Part shown: in pieces, positions 18,724 through 26,641 of the stretch
How the letters are laid out: the number at the start of each line of letters is the position of its first letter
Numbering within the stretch: the first letter of the stretch is position 1
Assembly: GCA_963756185.1 (NCBI GenBank)
Contig: CAVWMS010000003.1
Span: 1 to 64,000, forward strand
DNA from: DATAXI01 sp963756185
Lineage (GTDB): Bacteria > Verrucomicrobiota > Verrucomicrobiia > Chthoniobacterales > Chthoniobacteraceae
DNA length: 64,000 bases
Direction: 5' to 3'
The notes under the pieces: model-generated
Seen by the model: only the letters and a program-made list of their open reading frames with translations
The model's database searches: none
Told to the model about the DNA's origin: nothing
Position numbers and translations under genes: made by a program

Positions 18724-18763
18724 TAAAAAAACGCCGCCCCCCGGTTCGGACAGGAGGCGGCGC
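18724..18763 (-). terminator. Intrinsic terminator of glnII
   Basis: On the minus strand, CGCCGCC (18756-18762) and GGCGGCG (18732-18738) form a stem followed by seven T residues (A7 on the plus strand at 18725-18731). It lies 22 nt after the glutamine synthetase stop. Confidence 0.8.
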
Positions 18764-18784
18764 AGCTATTGATTCGATGGCGCC

Positions 18785-19798
18785 TTACGGCTTCGGCACT
18801 TCGGCGATCGTATGCAGGATGCGGCTCGCGATCTTGTACGGGTCGCCCGCGGAGTTCGGACGGCGATCCTCGAGGTATCCCTTGTAGCCGCTCTTCACGA
18901 AGCTATGCGGGACACGGATCGACGCGCCGCGGTTGCCCACGCCGTAGTTGAACTTGTCGATCGACTGCGTCTCATGCAGGCCGGTCAGGCGCAGGTGGTT
19001 GTCCGGGCCGTAGACGGCGATGTGCTCGTTCCGCAGGTCGTTGAACTTCGCCATGAGCGCCTCGAAGTACTCCTTGCCGCCCACCTCGCGCATGTACTTG
19101 GTCGAGAAGTTCGAGTGCATGCCCGAGCCGTTCCAGTCGCCGAGGATCGGCTTGCAATGCAGCTCAACGTCGATGCCGTAGCTTTCGCACAGGCGCATCA
19201 ACAGGTAGCGGGCCATCCAAACGTCATCGGCGGCCTTTTTCGAGCCCTTGCCGAAAATCTGGAATTCCCACTGGCCCTTGGCCACCTCGGAGTTGATTCC
19301 CTCGTGGTTGATGCCGGCGTCCAGGCAGAGGTCCAGGTGCTTGTCCACGATCTCGCGCGCCACGTCTCCCACCGCCGAGTACCCCACGCCCGTGTAATAG
19401 CGGCCCTGCGGTTCGGGAAAACCGTCCGCCGGGAAGCCGAGCGGGCGCCCGTCCTGGAAGAGGAAATACTCCTGCTCGAAGCCGAACCACGAATCCGGGT
19501 CGTCCAGGATGGTGGCGCGGGCATTGCTGGGATGGGCCGAGCCGTCCGGCCATAGGACCTCGTTCATCACCAGCACGCCGTCCTTGCGCGTGGTGTCGGG
19601 GTAAACCGCAACGGGCTTGAGCACGCAATCGGAGCTATGGCCCTCGGCCTGCCTGGTCGAGCTGCCGTCAAATGCCCAATTCGGGGCCGTTTCGAGCGTG
19701 GGAGGCAGGTCGAACTCCTTGACGAGGGTCTTGCTGCGGAGGTTGGGGATTGGCTCGTAACCGTCGAGCCACACGTATTCCAGTTTGTATTTGGCCAT
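18785..19798 (-). CDS. glnII: Glutamine synthetase, GSII (eukaryote-like) type
   Basis: It makes glutamine from glutamate, ammonia and ATP. At 337 residues it is the short GSII form, not the ~470-residue GSI. Signatures are the N-terminal EYVWLDGYEPIPNLRSKT, NWAFDGSSTRQAEGHSSD, WFGFEQEYFLF with metal-binding Glu residues, GINHEGINSEVAKGQWEFQ, CKPILGDWNGSGMHSNFST and NRGASIRVPHSF. GSII occurs in some bacteria including several verrucomicrobial and actinobacterial lineages. It is a single-gene unit with its own terminator. No nitrogen-response operator was recognised upstream. Confidence 0.95.
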   Translation of the reverse strand: MAKYKLEYVWLDGYEPIPNLRSKTLVKEFDLPPTLETAPNWAFDGSSTRQAEGHSSDCVLKPVAVYPDTTRKDGVLVMNEVLWPDGSAHPSNARATILDDPDSWFGFEQEYFLFQDGRPLGFPADGFPEPQGRYYTGVGYSAVGDVAREIVDKHLDLCLDAGINHEGINSEVAKGQWEFQIFGKGSKKAADDVWMARYLLMRLCESYGIDVELHCKPILGDWNGSGMHSNFSTKYMREVGGKEYFEALMAKFNDLRNEHIAVYGPDNHLRLTGLHETQSIDKFNYGVGNRGASIRVPHSFVKSGYKGYLEDRRPNSAGDPYKIASRILHTIAEVPKP

Positions 19799-20026
19799 GG
19801 CGTTTTTGATTCTATTTTTACTGCTGTAGGGTTGGTGTGTGCTGTTTTGACCAGCAATGGTTCTAAAATGGCCGGAAACTCGTGCTTTCCAGCGCGCGCT
19901 GCCCTAAGCAAGAATAACGCCACGCGGCCCGCCGTCCGCCAGAAATCATGAATAATATACAACCTTGCCCTATGTTCTCGCCTTCAGGTTTCGCTTTTGC
20001 CTATATCCGGGGCACAATCCACCGCC

Positions 20027-20419
20027 ATGCATGAGGTCAAGGATACCCTCCGCGCCAGGGTCCGCATGAGCTACGAAGGCCTCGTCTACAAGACCTTCCG
20101 CGGGCCCCGTGCCCCCGAGCGCTTCGCGAACGAGGTGCGCGTCCTCCAGTACCTGGCCGGGCGGGGCTGCCCGTTCATCCCGAAGCTGATCTCGTCGAAC
20201 CCCGAACGGCTCGAGATCGTCACCCGCAGTTGCGGAAGCCGCGTCGAGCACCTGGACAAGGAGCGCGCCGATACCCTTTTCGCCGAGCTCGAGACCTACG
20301 GCGTGCGCCATGACGACCCCGATATCCGCAACGTCACCTACCGGCAGACCGACGGGCGCTTCTGCATCATCGACTTCGAGTTCGCCACCATTCTTTCCGA
20401 CCCCGCGCCCGCGCCATGA
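20027..20419 (+). CDS. Miniature protein-kinase-like protein (about 130 residues)
   Basis: This small protein carries a compressed kinase signature. A lysine in LVYKTFRG stands where the ATP-binding Lys would be. ERFANEVRVLQYL may supply the helix C Glu, and HDDPDIRN fits the HxDxxxxN catalytic loop. IIDFEFA stands where kinases have DFG. It is far shorter than a normal kinase domain (~260 residues), lacking a recognisable glycine-rich loop and most of the C-lobe, like some RIO/Bud32-type minimal kinases. Its stop overlaps the start of the PP2C phosphatase by 4 nt, so the two are translationally coupled and probably act on the same target. Start choice is the ATG giving MHEVKDTL. Activity is inferred. 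Confidence 0.6.
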   Translation: MHEVKDTLRARVRMSYEGLVYKTFRGPRAPERFANEVRVLQYLAGRGCPFIPKLISSNPERLEIVTRSCGSRVEHLDKERADTLFAELETYGVRHDDPDIRNVTYRQTDGRFCIIDFEFATILSDPAPAP

Positions 20420-21243
20420 CCCCCAACCTTCCCTCCCGTCATATCCGCTGGTCAGCCCACACGGACCGCGGCAAGGTGCGCCCCCAAAACGAGGACGCCT
20501 TCATTGGCCTCCAGTTCGACGCCCGGGAAACCCATCACCTTGGAAAAATCGGCGAATCCCATACCGGTGACCATCATTTCGTGTTTGCCGTGAGCGATGG
20601 AATGGGCGGAGCGGATGCCGGGGAGTTCGCCAGTCGAGTCACAGTGGACAAAATCCTACACCTGCTGCCCAGTTCTTTCCGGCAGGAAGCCATCGGAATC
20701 GAGGCCGGGTTCCTCGAGGTGCTCGAGGAGCTCTTCGGCCGGATCGATTTCGCCCTCAAGCACCTGGGGGGCAGCTACCCCGACGATTGCCGCGGCATGG
20801 GGGCCACCCTGAGCCTCTGCTGGCTGACGGCGGAATGGCTCTACTTTGCCCATATCGGCGACAGCCGGATTTATTACCTGGAAGGCGCCGCCGGTTCCCT
20901 GCGGCAGATCAGCCAGGACGATACGCACGTCGGCTGGCTCCAGCGGAATGGAAAAATCACCGAGCACGAAGCCCGCAGACATCCCGGGCGCGCCGCGCTG
21001 CAAAAGGCGCTGGGATCGGACTACCAATTTGTCCGGCCGCAGGTGGGAGCCGTTTATTTGCAGCCCGGCGACGCCTTCCTGATTTGCACCGACGGCCTCA
21101 CGGAAGGCCTCTACGATGGCCAGATCGCCGAGCGGCTGCGTTCCCCTTCCGATCAATCTCCCGCCCGGCAACTCGTTCGCTCCGCGCTGGAATGCGGCGG
21201 CGGCAGGGACAACCTGACCGCGCTGGTGGTGGAACTGCTGTAG
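20416..21243 (+). CDS. PP2C-family serine/threonine protein phosphatase
   Basis: This is a metal-dependent phosphatase of the PPM/PP2C family, probably cytosolic. The 275-residue protein has the full motif set: RGKVRPQNEDAF near the N-terminus, FAVSDGMGGADAGEFAS, CRGMGATLSLCW, FAHIGDSRIYYL, FLICTDGLTEGL and the terminal GGGRDNLTALVVEL, with the metal-binding Asp residues in place. It is paired in a 4-nt overlap with the miniature kinase upstream, forming a minimal kinase/phosphatase switch. Confidence 0.92.
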   Translation: MTPNLPSRHIRWSAHTDRGKVRPQNEDAFIGLQFDARETHHLGKIGESHTGDHHFVFAVSDGMGGADAGEFASRVTVDKILHLLPSSFRQEAIGIEAGFLEVLEELFGRIDFALKHLGGSYPDDCRGMGATLSLCWLTAEWLYFAHIGDSRIYYLEGAAGSLRQISQDDTHVGWLQRNGKITEHEARRHPGRAALQKALGSDYQFVRPQVGAVYLQPGDAFLICTDGLTEGLYDGQIAERLRSPSDQSPARQLVRSALECGGGRDNLTALVVELL

Positions 21244-21262
21244 CGCCTTCCGCGGGCGCGCC

Positions 21263-21715
21263 CTACTTCGTCTGCGCCTGCTGGGTGCTGTTGTCGTCCC
21301 AGTTCCCGATATCCGTGCCCGTGCCGGGCTGCCCGCTCGATCCCGCCGAATAGATGTCATACCCGTTCGGGTTATGCTTGCCCGGGTTCTCGTAGATGTA
21401 TGGGTGATGCCACGGGTCCTGGGGCATCTTCGTCATGAACTGGTGCCATTCCGTCGGGATGGGGCTGGAATCGGGCTTCGCCACCAGCGCCTGCAATCCC
21501 TGTTCGGTCGACGGCGCAAAGCCGTTGAGCGTCTGGTAGAGTTTCAACTGCGTGTCGATCGCCTGGATATCGGCGTGGGCTCGCACATCCTGGGCGATGC
21601 CGACGTTGCCTCCCATCAGGTAAATGGCCGAGCCCATAAGCACGGCAATAATCATCACCACGAGCATGATCTCGAGCAGGGTGAAACCGCTCTCTTTGGA
21701 AGTCTTCAGTTTCAT
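21263..21715 (-). CDS. gspG: Type II secretion major pseudopilin GspG
   Basis: GspG is the main subunit of the periplasmic pseudopilus that pushes folded proteins through the type II secretion channel. The 150-residue protein has a prepilin peptidase site (KESG/FTLLEIMLVVMII) with the conserved Glu at +5, then the GspG core (DIQAIDTQLKLYQTLNGFAP, EQGLQALV, MPQDPWHHPYIYENPGKH) and the calcium-loop ending GYDIYSAGSSGQPGTGTDIG. Its start overlaps the stop of the secreted gene upstream by 4 nt. GspF lies further upstream on the same strand, separated by the secreted gene and the four-helix-bundle element. Confidence 0.93.
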   Translation of the reverse strand: MKLKTSKESGFTLLEIMLVVMIIAVLMGSAIYLMGGNVGIAQDVRAHADIQAIDTQLKLYQTLNGFAPSTEQGLQALVAKPDSSPIPTEWHQFMTKMPQDPWHHPYIYENPGKHNPNGYDIYSAGSSGQPGTGTDIGNWDDNSTQQAQTK

Positions 21716-22752
21716 GGGGAATTCGCGTCCTGAGTGTACTTAAGCTGCACCTCAATCGCCCGCAAGGCAACCGGAGATTGGCTGCCGGGAGTGGTGACCA
21801 ACACCGCATTGGTGCCCGCAATGAGCAGCGAACCGGGAATCACCTTCTGGCATTTCAGCCAGCCGCCGTAGTGAAAGACGGTGTCGGCCCGGCCCGGCTC
21901 GACGTCGCCGGTCAAGGCCGGATCGGCAAGGTCCGTCACCGCCACGCTGACATCGCCCGCGTTGGTGCCGTTCACGATCAACTGCGGCGGGTTCGCGATA
22001 TCGGCGTTGAGGACCTCGAACGTCAGCAGCGCGATGAGCGGCGGACGCTCGAGCGGAAAGTCGAACTCGGCCTGGCCGCCCCCCGCGCCGTCATCGATGC
22101 CCAACGGGACCACCCCGGGCTCGAGCGTCGCCTTGACCCGGCCAAAAAGCAGCTCGTCATCCGAACCGGTCAACGTCGGCGAGCCATTGCCGAACGGGTC
22201 CACGACCGCCGGCGCGCCGCCGAAATCGAGCCCCTCGCTCGTCTGCGTATTGCGGATGGCCAGCGCCAGCACACCGCGAACCGTCTGCAAATCACCCGGC
22301 GTCTCGATATCGACGTAATCGATCCCCTGCATCGGGATCGTAACCGTCTCCGACGATGGCATCCCGAGCCCCTGGCCCAGCGTCATCGGTCCGAGGACGC
22401 GCGTGCCGATCTCATTCCATCCGGTCAACACCGGCTGCGCGTTCGGCTGGTCTTGGAAATAGACCCGCAACAGCACGGTATCCACCAGGCCGGCGAAATG
22501 CCGGAACCGGATCCGGTAAACGGTTTCCGCCTGCTGATTCGAGTCGCCGGTAATCGCCTGCGTATCGACGCTTTCAATCCAGATAGGCAGATCGGTGGCC
22601 TGCTTGTGAAAGTCGATCCAGGCCGTGAAAGCCGTGGGTTCGTGCGCGAGTTCCTGCGCCTGCACCGCCGGCCCGACAGCCAGCAGAAGCAGGAGAGAAT
22701 TGATGATTGCTAATCTAAAATTGCTAATTGAACTCACGTTAGTAGCTCTCAC
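21712..22752 (-). CDS. Secreted protein of unknown function within the type II secretion cluster
   Basis: The 346-residue product has a signal peptide (LAIINSLLLLLAVGPAVQAQ) and a beta-rich, soluble remainder with no recognised domain. It overlaps gspG by 4 nt, so it is co-expressed with the pseudopilin and may be a secreted substrate or accessory. The left inverted repeat of the four-helix-bundle element encodes its residues SISNFRLAIIN, so the element supplied or replaced the n-region of its signal peptide. The start (GTG at 22752 or GTG at 22737) is uncertain. Confidence 0.55.
   Translation of the reverse strand: MRATNVSSISNFRLAIINSLLLLLAVGPAVQAQELAHEPTAFTAWIDFHKQATDLPIWIESVDTQAITGDSNQQAETVYRIRFRHFAGLVDTVLLRVYFQDQPNAQPVLTGWNEIGTRVLGPMTLGQGLGMPSSETVTIPMQGIDYVDIETPGDLQTVRGVLALAIRNTQTSEGLDFGGAPAVVDPFGNGSPTLTGSDDELLFGRVKATLEPGVVPLGIDDGAGGGQAEFDFPLERPPLIALLTFEVLNADIANPPQLIVNGTNAGDVSVAVTDLADPALTGDVEPGRADTVFHYGGWLKCQKVIPGSLLIAGTNAVLVTTPGSQSPVALRAIEVQLKYTQDANSP
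22697..22731 (+). repeat. Left inverted repeat of the four-helix-bundle element
   Basis: 35 bp, reverse-complement of 23188-23222 with two mismatches. It overlaps the 5' coding end of the secreted gene. Confidence 0.8.
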
Positions 22753-22827
22753 ACAGCGCCTTCGTCAATCAGAATTTAACGAGTTACCTGTCCGGAACAA
22801 GGCGCGGGAAACATGGTGGCGATTCGT

Positions 22828-23184
22828 CTAACTCCTGTTGGCATGGGCGGTTTTTGTCGAAGAGGTAAAGATTGCAGTAAGTTCACGGGCCTCATCAAGC
22901 AGCGCATGGATGCGTCTCGCGGGCATCAGGCCGGCATCAACGATCAACTGCAACCAGAAAAGGCATTCATCGGATTCCTCGAGCACAATGCCTACCTTCG
23001 CAACGAATTCCGCCTTCGAACGCGCGCGGCATGCAATGTGATAGTTCGCTCCCACTGACGTACCGCATCGCACAAGCTGGCCGCCGACCACTCTCGCGCT
23101 TGTCGTCTTCGGCAATTGGTCGACCAATCTCATAACGCGAACTGCAAATTCGCGCGTCCGTCTTTTTAAAGTCTCTGCATCCAT
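22828..23184 (-). CDS. Four-helix-bundle protein (23S rRNA IVS / TIGR02436 family)
   Basis: The 118-residue protein matches the four-helix-bundle family first seen in 23S rRNA intervening sequences and now known as scattered accessory genes: an N-terminal EFAVRVMRLVDQLP, LVRCGTSVGANYHIACRARS, EFVAKVGIVLEESDECLFWL and LLDEARELTAIF. Relatives include Avd of diversity-generating retroelements, but no reverse transcriptase is present here. No rRNA surrounds it. The gene is the sole content of the inverted-repeat element, reading in the same direction as the gsp genes. Its molecular role is unknown. Confidence 0.85.
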   Translation of the reverse strand: MDAETLKRRTREFAVRVMRLVDQLPKTTSARVVGGQLVRCGTSVGANYHIACRARSKAEFVAKVGIVLEESDECLFWLQLIVDAGLMPARRIHALLDEARELTAIFTSSTKTAHANRS

Positions 23185-23187
23185 CTC

Positions 23188-23222
23188 TCAATTAGCAATT
23201 TCAGATTAGCAATTATCAATTC
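23188..23222 (-). repeat. Right inverted repeat of the four-helix-bundle element
   Basis: TCAATTAGCAATTTCAGATT continues to 23222. It ends one base before the stop codon of gspF and lies just upstream of the four-helix-bundle start. Confidence 0.8.
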
Positions 23223-24521
23223 CTAATGAATCTGCGTCTTCAGCCCCGAGGTCATACTAAACACCGCATCCAGTATCCCAAACACCACCATGCCCACGAC
23301 GAATGCGATCACCACCATGATAACCGGTGGAATCAGCGTCGAAGTAATCCTCACCTGCTTGTCCAGCTCGCGCTCGTACACGTCGGCGATCATGTTCATC
23401 GTCTCGCCAAAATGGCCCGTCTGCTCGCCCACCGCTATCATGTCCAGCATCAGTTCGGGAAAAATGCCGGGCTCGCGCAGCGCCGAGGAGAGCGCCGTGC
23501 CGTCGATGACCGAACGTTTGACCTCGACCATCCGCATCCGCATCCATTCGTTGCCGGAAATGTTCTCGAGCAACTCGAGCGCGCGCAGCAGCGTGACGCC
23601 GTTTTCCGTCAGCGTGCCGAGCGTCCGCGCGAATTGCGCGTAAAAGCGATACCGCACGATGTGGCCGTAGCCGGGGATGCGCCACCGGAACCGGTCCCAG
23701 GCCTGCCTGCCCGCCGGGTCGCGCGTCAGCACCTTGAAGATGCCAACACCCAATCCCCCCACCAGCACGGCAACCCACCAGTAAAAAATGAAGAGGTGGT
23801 TGGCCTCGATCAGGATGCGCGTGGGCAGCGGCAGCACCTCGCCGGTCTGGGCGAAGAAATCGGTCAACTGCGGCACCATGAATGTCATGAAAACAATGAT
23901 GAGCGCGAAGCCGATCACCACCAGGAAGGCGGGGTAGAGCAACGCCTGCTGGACCCTGTCGCGCAGCGCCTTCACATCGCCAAGGTAAATGACCAGCCGT
24001 TTCATGATCGTGGGCAGCGCCCCGCTGGCCTCGCCCGCGGAGACCATGTTCACGTAGAGCGGGCTGAATATCCTCGGGTATTGCCGCATGGCCTGCGAAA
24101 GGCTCTGTCCATCCACCAGCGCCTGGTGCAGCGACTGGCAGAGCCCCTGGAGCCCGGGCCGCCGCAACCGCCTGACGAGCACGCCCAGCGCCTCGTCCAG
24201 CGTCATGCCGGCGCCCAGCAAATGGCCAAGCTGCTCGGTAAAAAGAAACTGCGAAGCGAGCGGCAGCGTCTGCGCGGGCGGCGCGATTGCCTCCGGGCCG
24301 CCCTTGGCCACGGAACCCTTGGCCCCGGAGCCCTTGGCCGCCGGCTTCCCCTTTGCCAGTCTGGCGCCGTTCGGCTCGGCTGCCCCCACCAGCTCGATCT
24401 TCATGGGGAAACAGCGCTGCTGCTCGACCAGCATCAGCGCCCCGGCGCGGTCATTGGCTTCGACAGTGCCCTGGGCCAACTGGCCATCGGCGCGGCGCGC
24501 GGTGTAACGGAACTGGGGCAT
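23223..24521 (-). CDS. gspF: Type II secretion inner-membrane platform protein GspF
   Basis: GspF is the polytopic inner-membrane platform protein of the type II secretion machine that links the ATPase to pseudopilus growth. The 432-residue protein starts MPQFRYTARRADGQLAQG and has two T2SF domains. The first shows FLFTEQLGHLLGAGMTLDEA and MVSAGEASGALPTIMKRL. The second shows RFYAQFARTLGTLTENGVT and DMIAVGEQTGHFGETMNMIA. Three membrane segments are visible (LYPAFLVVIGFALIIVFMTF, YWWVAVLVGGLGVGIF, ILDAVF region). A low-complexity Lys/Gly/Ala linker lies around residues 75-90. The gene is intact despite the element inserted at its 3' end. Confidence 0.93.
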   Translation of the reverse strand: MPQFRYTARRADGQLAQGTVEANDRAGALMLVEQQRCFPMKIELVGAAEPNGARLAKGKPAAKGSGAKGSVAKGGPEAIAPPAQTLPLASQFLFTEQLGHLLGAGMTLDEALGVLVRRLRRPGLQGLCQSLHQALVDGQSLSQAMRQYPRIFSPLYVNMVSAGEASGALPTIMKRLVIYLGDVKALRDRVQQALLYPAFLVVIGFALIIVFMTFMVPQLTDFFAQTGEVLPLPTRILIEANHLFIFYWWVAVLVGGLGVGIFKVLTRDPAGRQAWDRFRWRIPGYGHIVRYRFYAQFARTLGTLTENGVTLLRALELLENISGNEWMRMRMVEVKRSVIDGTALSSALREPGIFPELMLDMIAVGEQTGHFGETMNMIADVYERELDKQVRITSTLIPPVIMVVIAFVVGMVVFGILDAVFSMTSGLKTQIH

Positions 24522-24591
24522 GGAGTTAAGGAACTAAGCCCATTTGGTGCAAATTTACAACAAGGCCGAGCCGCCTCGGGCCGAAAAGCAA

Positions 24592-24619
24592 ACGGCCCGA
24601 AATTTACATTTCGGGCCGT
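24592..24619 (-). terminator. Perfect hairpin terminator after the PEP-CTERM gene
   Basis: ACGGCCCGAAAT (24592-24603) and ATTTCGGGCCGT (24608-24619) form a perfect 12-bp stem with a 4-nt loop. On the minus strand it is followed by TTTGCTTTT. It lies 20 nt downstream of the PEP-CTERM gene stop and before gspF, separating the two transcripts. Confidence 0.75.
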
Positions 24620-24638
24620 CTGAAAATACTGGCTGCAA

Positions 24639-25289
24639 TTACCGCCCTCTTCGCCGCCGCAGCGCAACCAGGCCGATGCCAAACGCCCCCGCAATGAGCG
24701 AGATCGACCCCGGCTCGGGAACCACCGTAAAACTGGCGACACCCGCGCTGTTGGGCTCATCCCCGCCTTCGGAGACGCTGAGGTAATTCAGGGTGTAAGG
24801 GTTGCTTTGGGTTGCCGGAATCTGCCAATCAATATCCGAGGCAGAATCCGCGTCAGGAGTAGTGAGTCCGAAATCATCAAACTGCCCGTAGTGAGTCCCG
24901 ACACCCGGCTGAGCCGCCGAAAGGCTAAGAGTCGGATACCAGCGCAGCATCAGGTAGTCCCCTGTTTCCTCGGCCGCCCCGAGTTGGCCAAGAGTAAGTG
25001 TGATCGCGTCCAGAAAGCCACCCGGAACTCCAGACTGAGTCGAACTGATTGTCCCGCTCCAGAGCACGACTTCATCCGGATCACCCCCCGTAAAGCTGGT
25101 GCCCGTTGGCGCGTCGAAGGAACTCGAAGTATTCGCCAGCAATTGAACGAGCATGTTATTGGGCACAGCCGTGCTGCCGGAGGTCAGCAATTGCGCCCCT
25201 CCTAGATTGATCGTCACTTGATCGGCATTGGTGCGAGCGGAAGTCAGCGCCAGTAGGGCACCGAGGACGAGGAGGAGGGGTTTTTTCAT
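24639..25289 (-). CDS. PEP-CTERM sorting-signal protein
   Basis: The 216-residue protein has a signal peptide (MKKPLLLVLGALLALTSARTNA), a secreted beta-rich body, and a C-terminal PEP-CTERM tripartite tail: VVPEPGS, a hydrophobic segment (ISLIAGAFGIGLVAL) and RRRRGR. Such tails are processed by an exosortase and anchor or export proteins into the exopolysaccharide matrix. The body resembles no domain I recognise. It is transcribed alone, with a strong terminator following. Confidence 0.85.
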   Translation of the reverse strand: MKKPLLLVLGALLALTSARTNADQVTINLGGAQLLTSGSTAVPNNMLVQLLANTSSSFDAPTGTSFTGGDPDEVVLWSGTISSTQSGVPGGFLDAITLTLGQLGAAEETGDYLMLRWYPTLSLSAAQPGVGTHYGQFDDFGLTTPDADSASDIDWQIPATQSNPYTLNYLSVSEGGDEPNSAGVASFTVVPEPGSISLIAGAFGIGLVALRRRRGR

Positions 25290-25331
25290 TAAGTGTTAGG
25301 GGAATGAGAGCGAAGAGACCCGTTCGAAAAA

Positions 25332-26443
25332 TCAGTAGCTCGGAGGGTTCTGCCAGAACGCAGTCGCTCCGTTGTTGGTTGCAACCTTCCGGATGGTGAA
25401 TCCGGTTCCGGCAGGAATCACGTCATTGCCATGATCGTTCGAAATGGAGTCGCCAACGAGCCGCCAACCTGTACCCGACGTTCCCGCATAGTAATAGTAG
25501 GTCGCAGTTGCTGCCTTGAAGAGACCGGCCTCGGTGTTGCTGACCAGAAAGATCTGATCCTGGCGCACGAGCGCAGACGTGCTTGCCGTGAATGCGCCAC
25601 TCGATATGAGTCCGAGATCGTTAAGCGTAGTATCAACCGGGCGGCAGATGGCAACGGCGTTGTCCTGTGGTCCCGTTGTCAAAGTAGCCAAGGGAATCAT
25701 GAAATTTCCGGTCAGGACGCTCCCCATGGTGGTAAGGGTAGTCGTGCTGGCAGTTGCTGGATTCCGGATCGTAATGTAGCCATCGGGGATCAGGATGTCG
25801 TCGTTGTGGGAGTTGGAAACCGAATCTCCCACCAGGCACCATTGATTATTGTAGAAAAAATACGTGGCACCGGTGCCGAGATTGTCTCCTGTCCCCGAAT
25901 AATCCGGCACAAGAATCTGAGTCTGGCGCACAAGAGGAGAGCTCGACGCAATGAACAACGTCCCCGACTCGCTCGCCGGAAAGACCGTCGCGAGCGTCCA
26001 ATACGGATAAATCGAAACCGTGCTCCCGGGCGTCACGCTGCTGATGCTGTCCCCGTTCAGGTCGAGAGTCACCGAGTTGCTGCCGTTCGAAGCGATGGTG
26101 TAAAAGCTTCCATCCAGCGGGTCGGTGCCGGAGGCATTCGGGCCCATTTGAGCGAAAGTAGGTGCCTCGAGCCGGAGCCCGAATAAACGAACTGGTTGTT
26201 CGTCCAGCTCTCGGAGCCGCTGACCGTCACCGTGCTGCCGCTCACCGTGGCCACGAGACCCACAAAAGTGGCGGCTTGGGTGAACGGAACCGAGACGATG
26301 GTGTCGGAGCTTCCGGAGCAACTGATCTGATTGTAGCCGACGGGGTTCGTCGAGACGGTGGTTTGCGCTTGAGTCGCTTGCGCGGCGAACAGGGCGGCCA
26401 GGGAGAGGAGGAGCAGGGGGATACTGCGAACGGAGACGTTCAT
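25332..26443 (-). CDS. Secreted TIGR02597-like protein (frameshifted)
   Basis: The N-terminus has a signal peptide (RSIPLLLLSLAALFAAQATQ) followed by TTVSTNPVGYNQISCSGSSD, the opening typical of a verrucomicrobial secreted family (TIGR02597, from memory). The rest lies in another frame: LRLEAPTFAQMGPNASGTDP, two copies of LVRQ(T/D)QI, and a repeated WCLVGDSVSNSHNDDILIPD / WRLVGDSISNDHGNDVIPAG module. The two frames meet near 26160-26185, so one single-base indel separates the parts. It is either a sequence error or a recent inactivation. Function is unknown; the duplicated module suggests a two-fold beta structure. Confidence 0.6.
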
Positions 26444-26641
26444 TTCGGGACTTGTACCATACGCAATGATGCGTGGCAAGGGGGCTTGCGTAATTTTCTT
26501 CGTCATAAGATTGAATAGTTTAATAATTTAATTACTTTGAATTTTCCCAGAAGTAAAGTGTCGGATTGCGATCTGAAGATGAATTTTTCATCAAACTCGC
26601 CTCAAAAAAAAGTTTCGGTCCGCGATCATTTTGGGACGGAT

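Larger units (their letters stand above)
22697..23222. mobile_element. Four-helix-bundle gene cassette bounded by 35-bp inverted repeats
   Basis: The repeat at 22697-22731 (GAATTGATGATTGCTAATCT ...) matches the reverse complement of 23188-23222 at 33 of 35 positions. The 526-bp unit carries only one gene. It sits inside the type II secretion operon, with its left end in the next gene's signal-peptide region and its right end touching the gspF stop codon. The repeats are built from AATTAGC-type heptamers similar to other intergenic repeats in the window. Mobility is inferred from structure; no target-site duplication was established. Confidence 0.6.

Noticed and set aside
22828..23184. rRNA intervening sequence context for the four-helix-bundle gene
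   Set aside because: No 23S rRNA sequence surrounds it; it sits among type II secretion genes.
22828..23184. Avd of a diversity-generating retroelement
   Set aside because: No reverse transcriptase or template/variable repeat pair is seen nearby.
23226..24623. 465-residue plus-strand open frame opposite gspF
   Set aside because: The minus-strand frame has full GspF motifs; the antisense product is His/Arg-rich with no domain.
25431..26186. Plus-strand open frame of ~250 residues
   Set aside because: It lies over the TIGR02597-like gene in antisense and has Arg-rich composition typical of shadow frames in GC-rich DNA.
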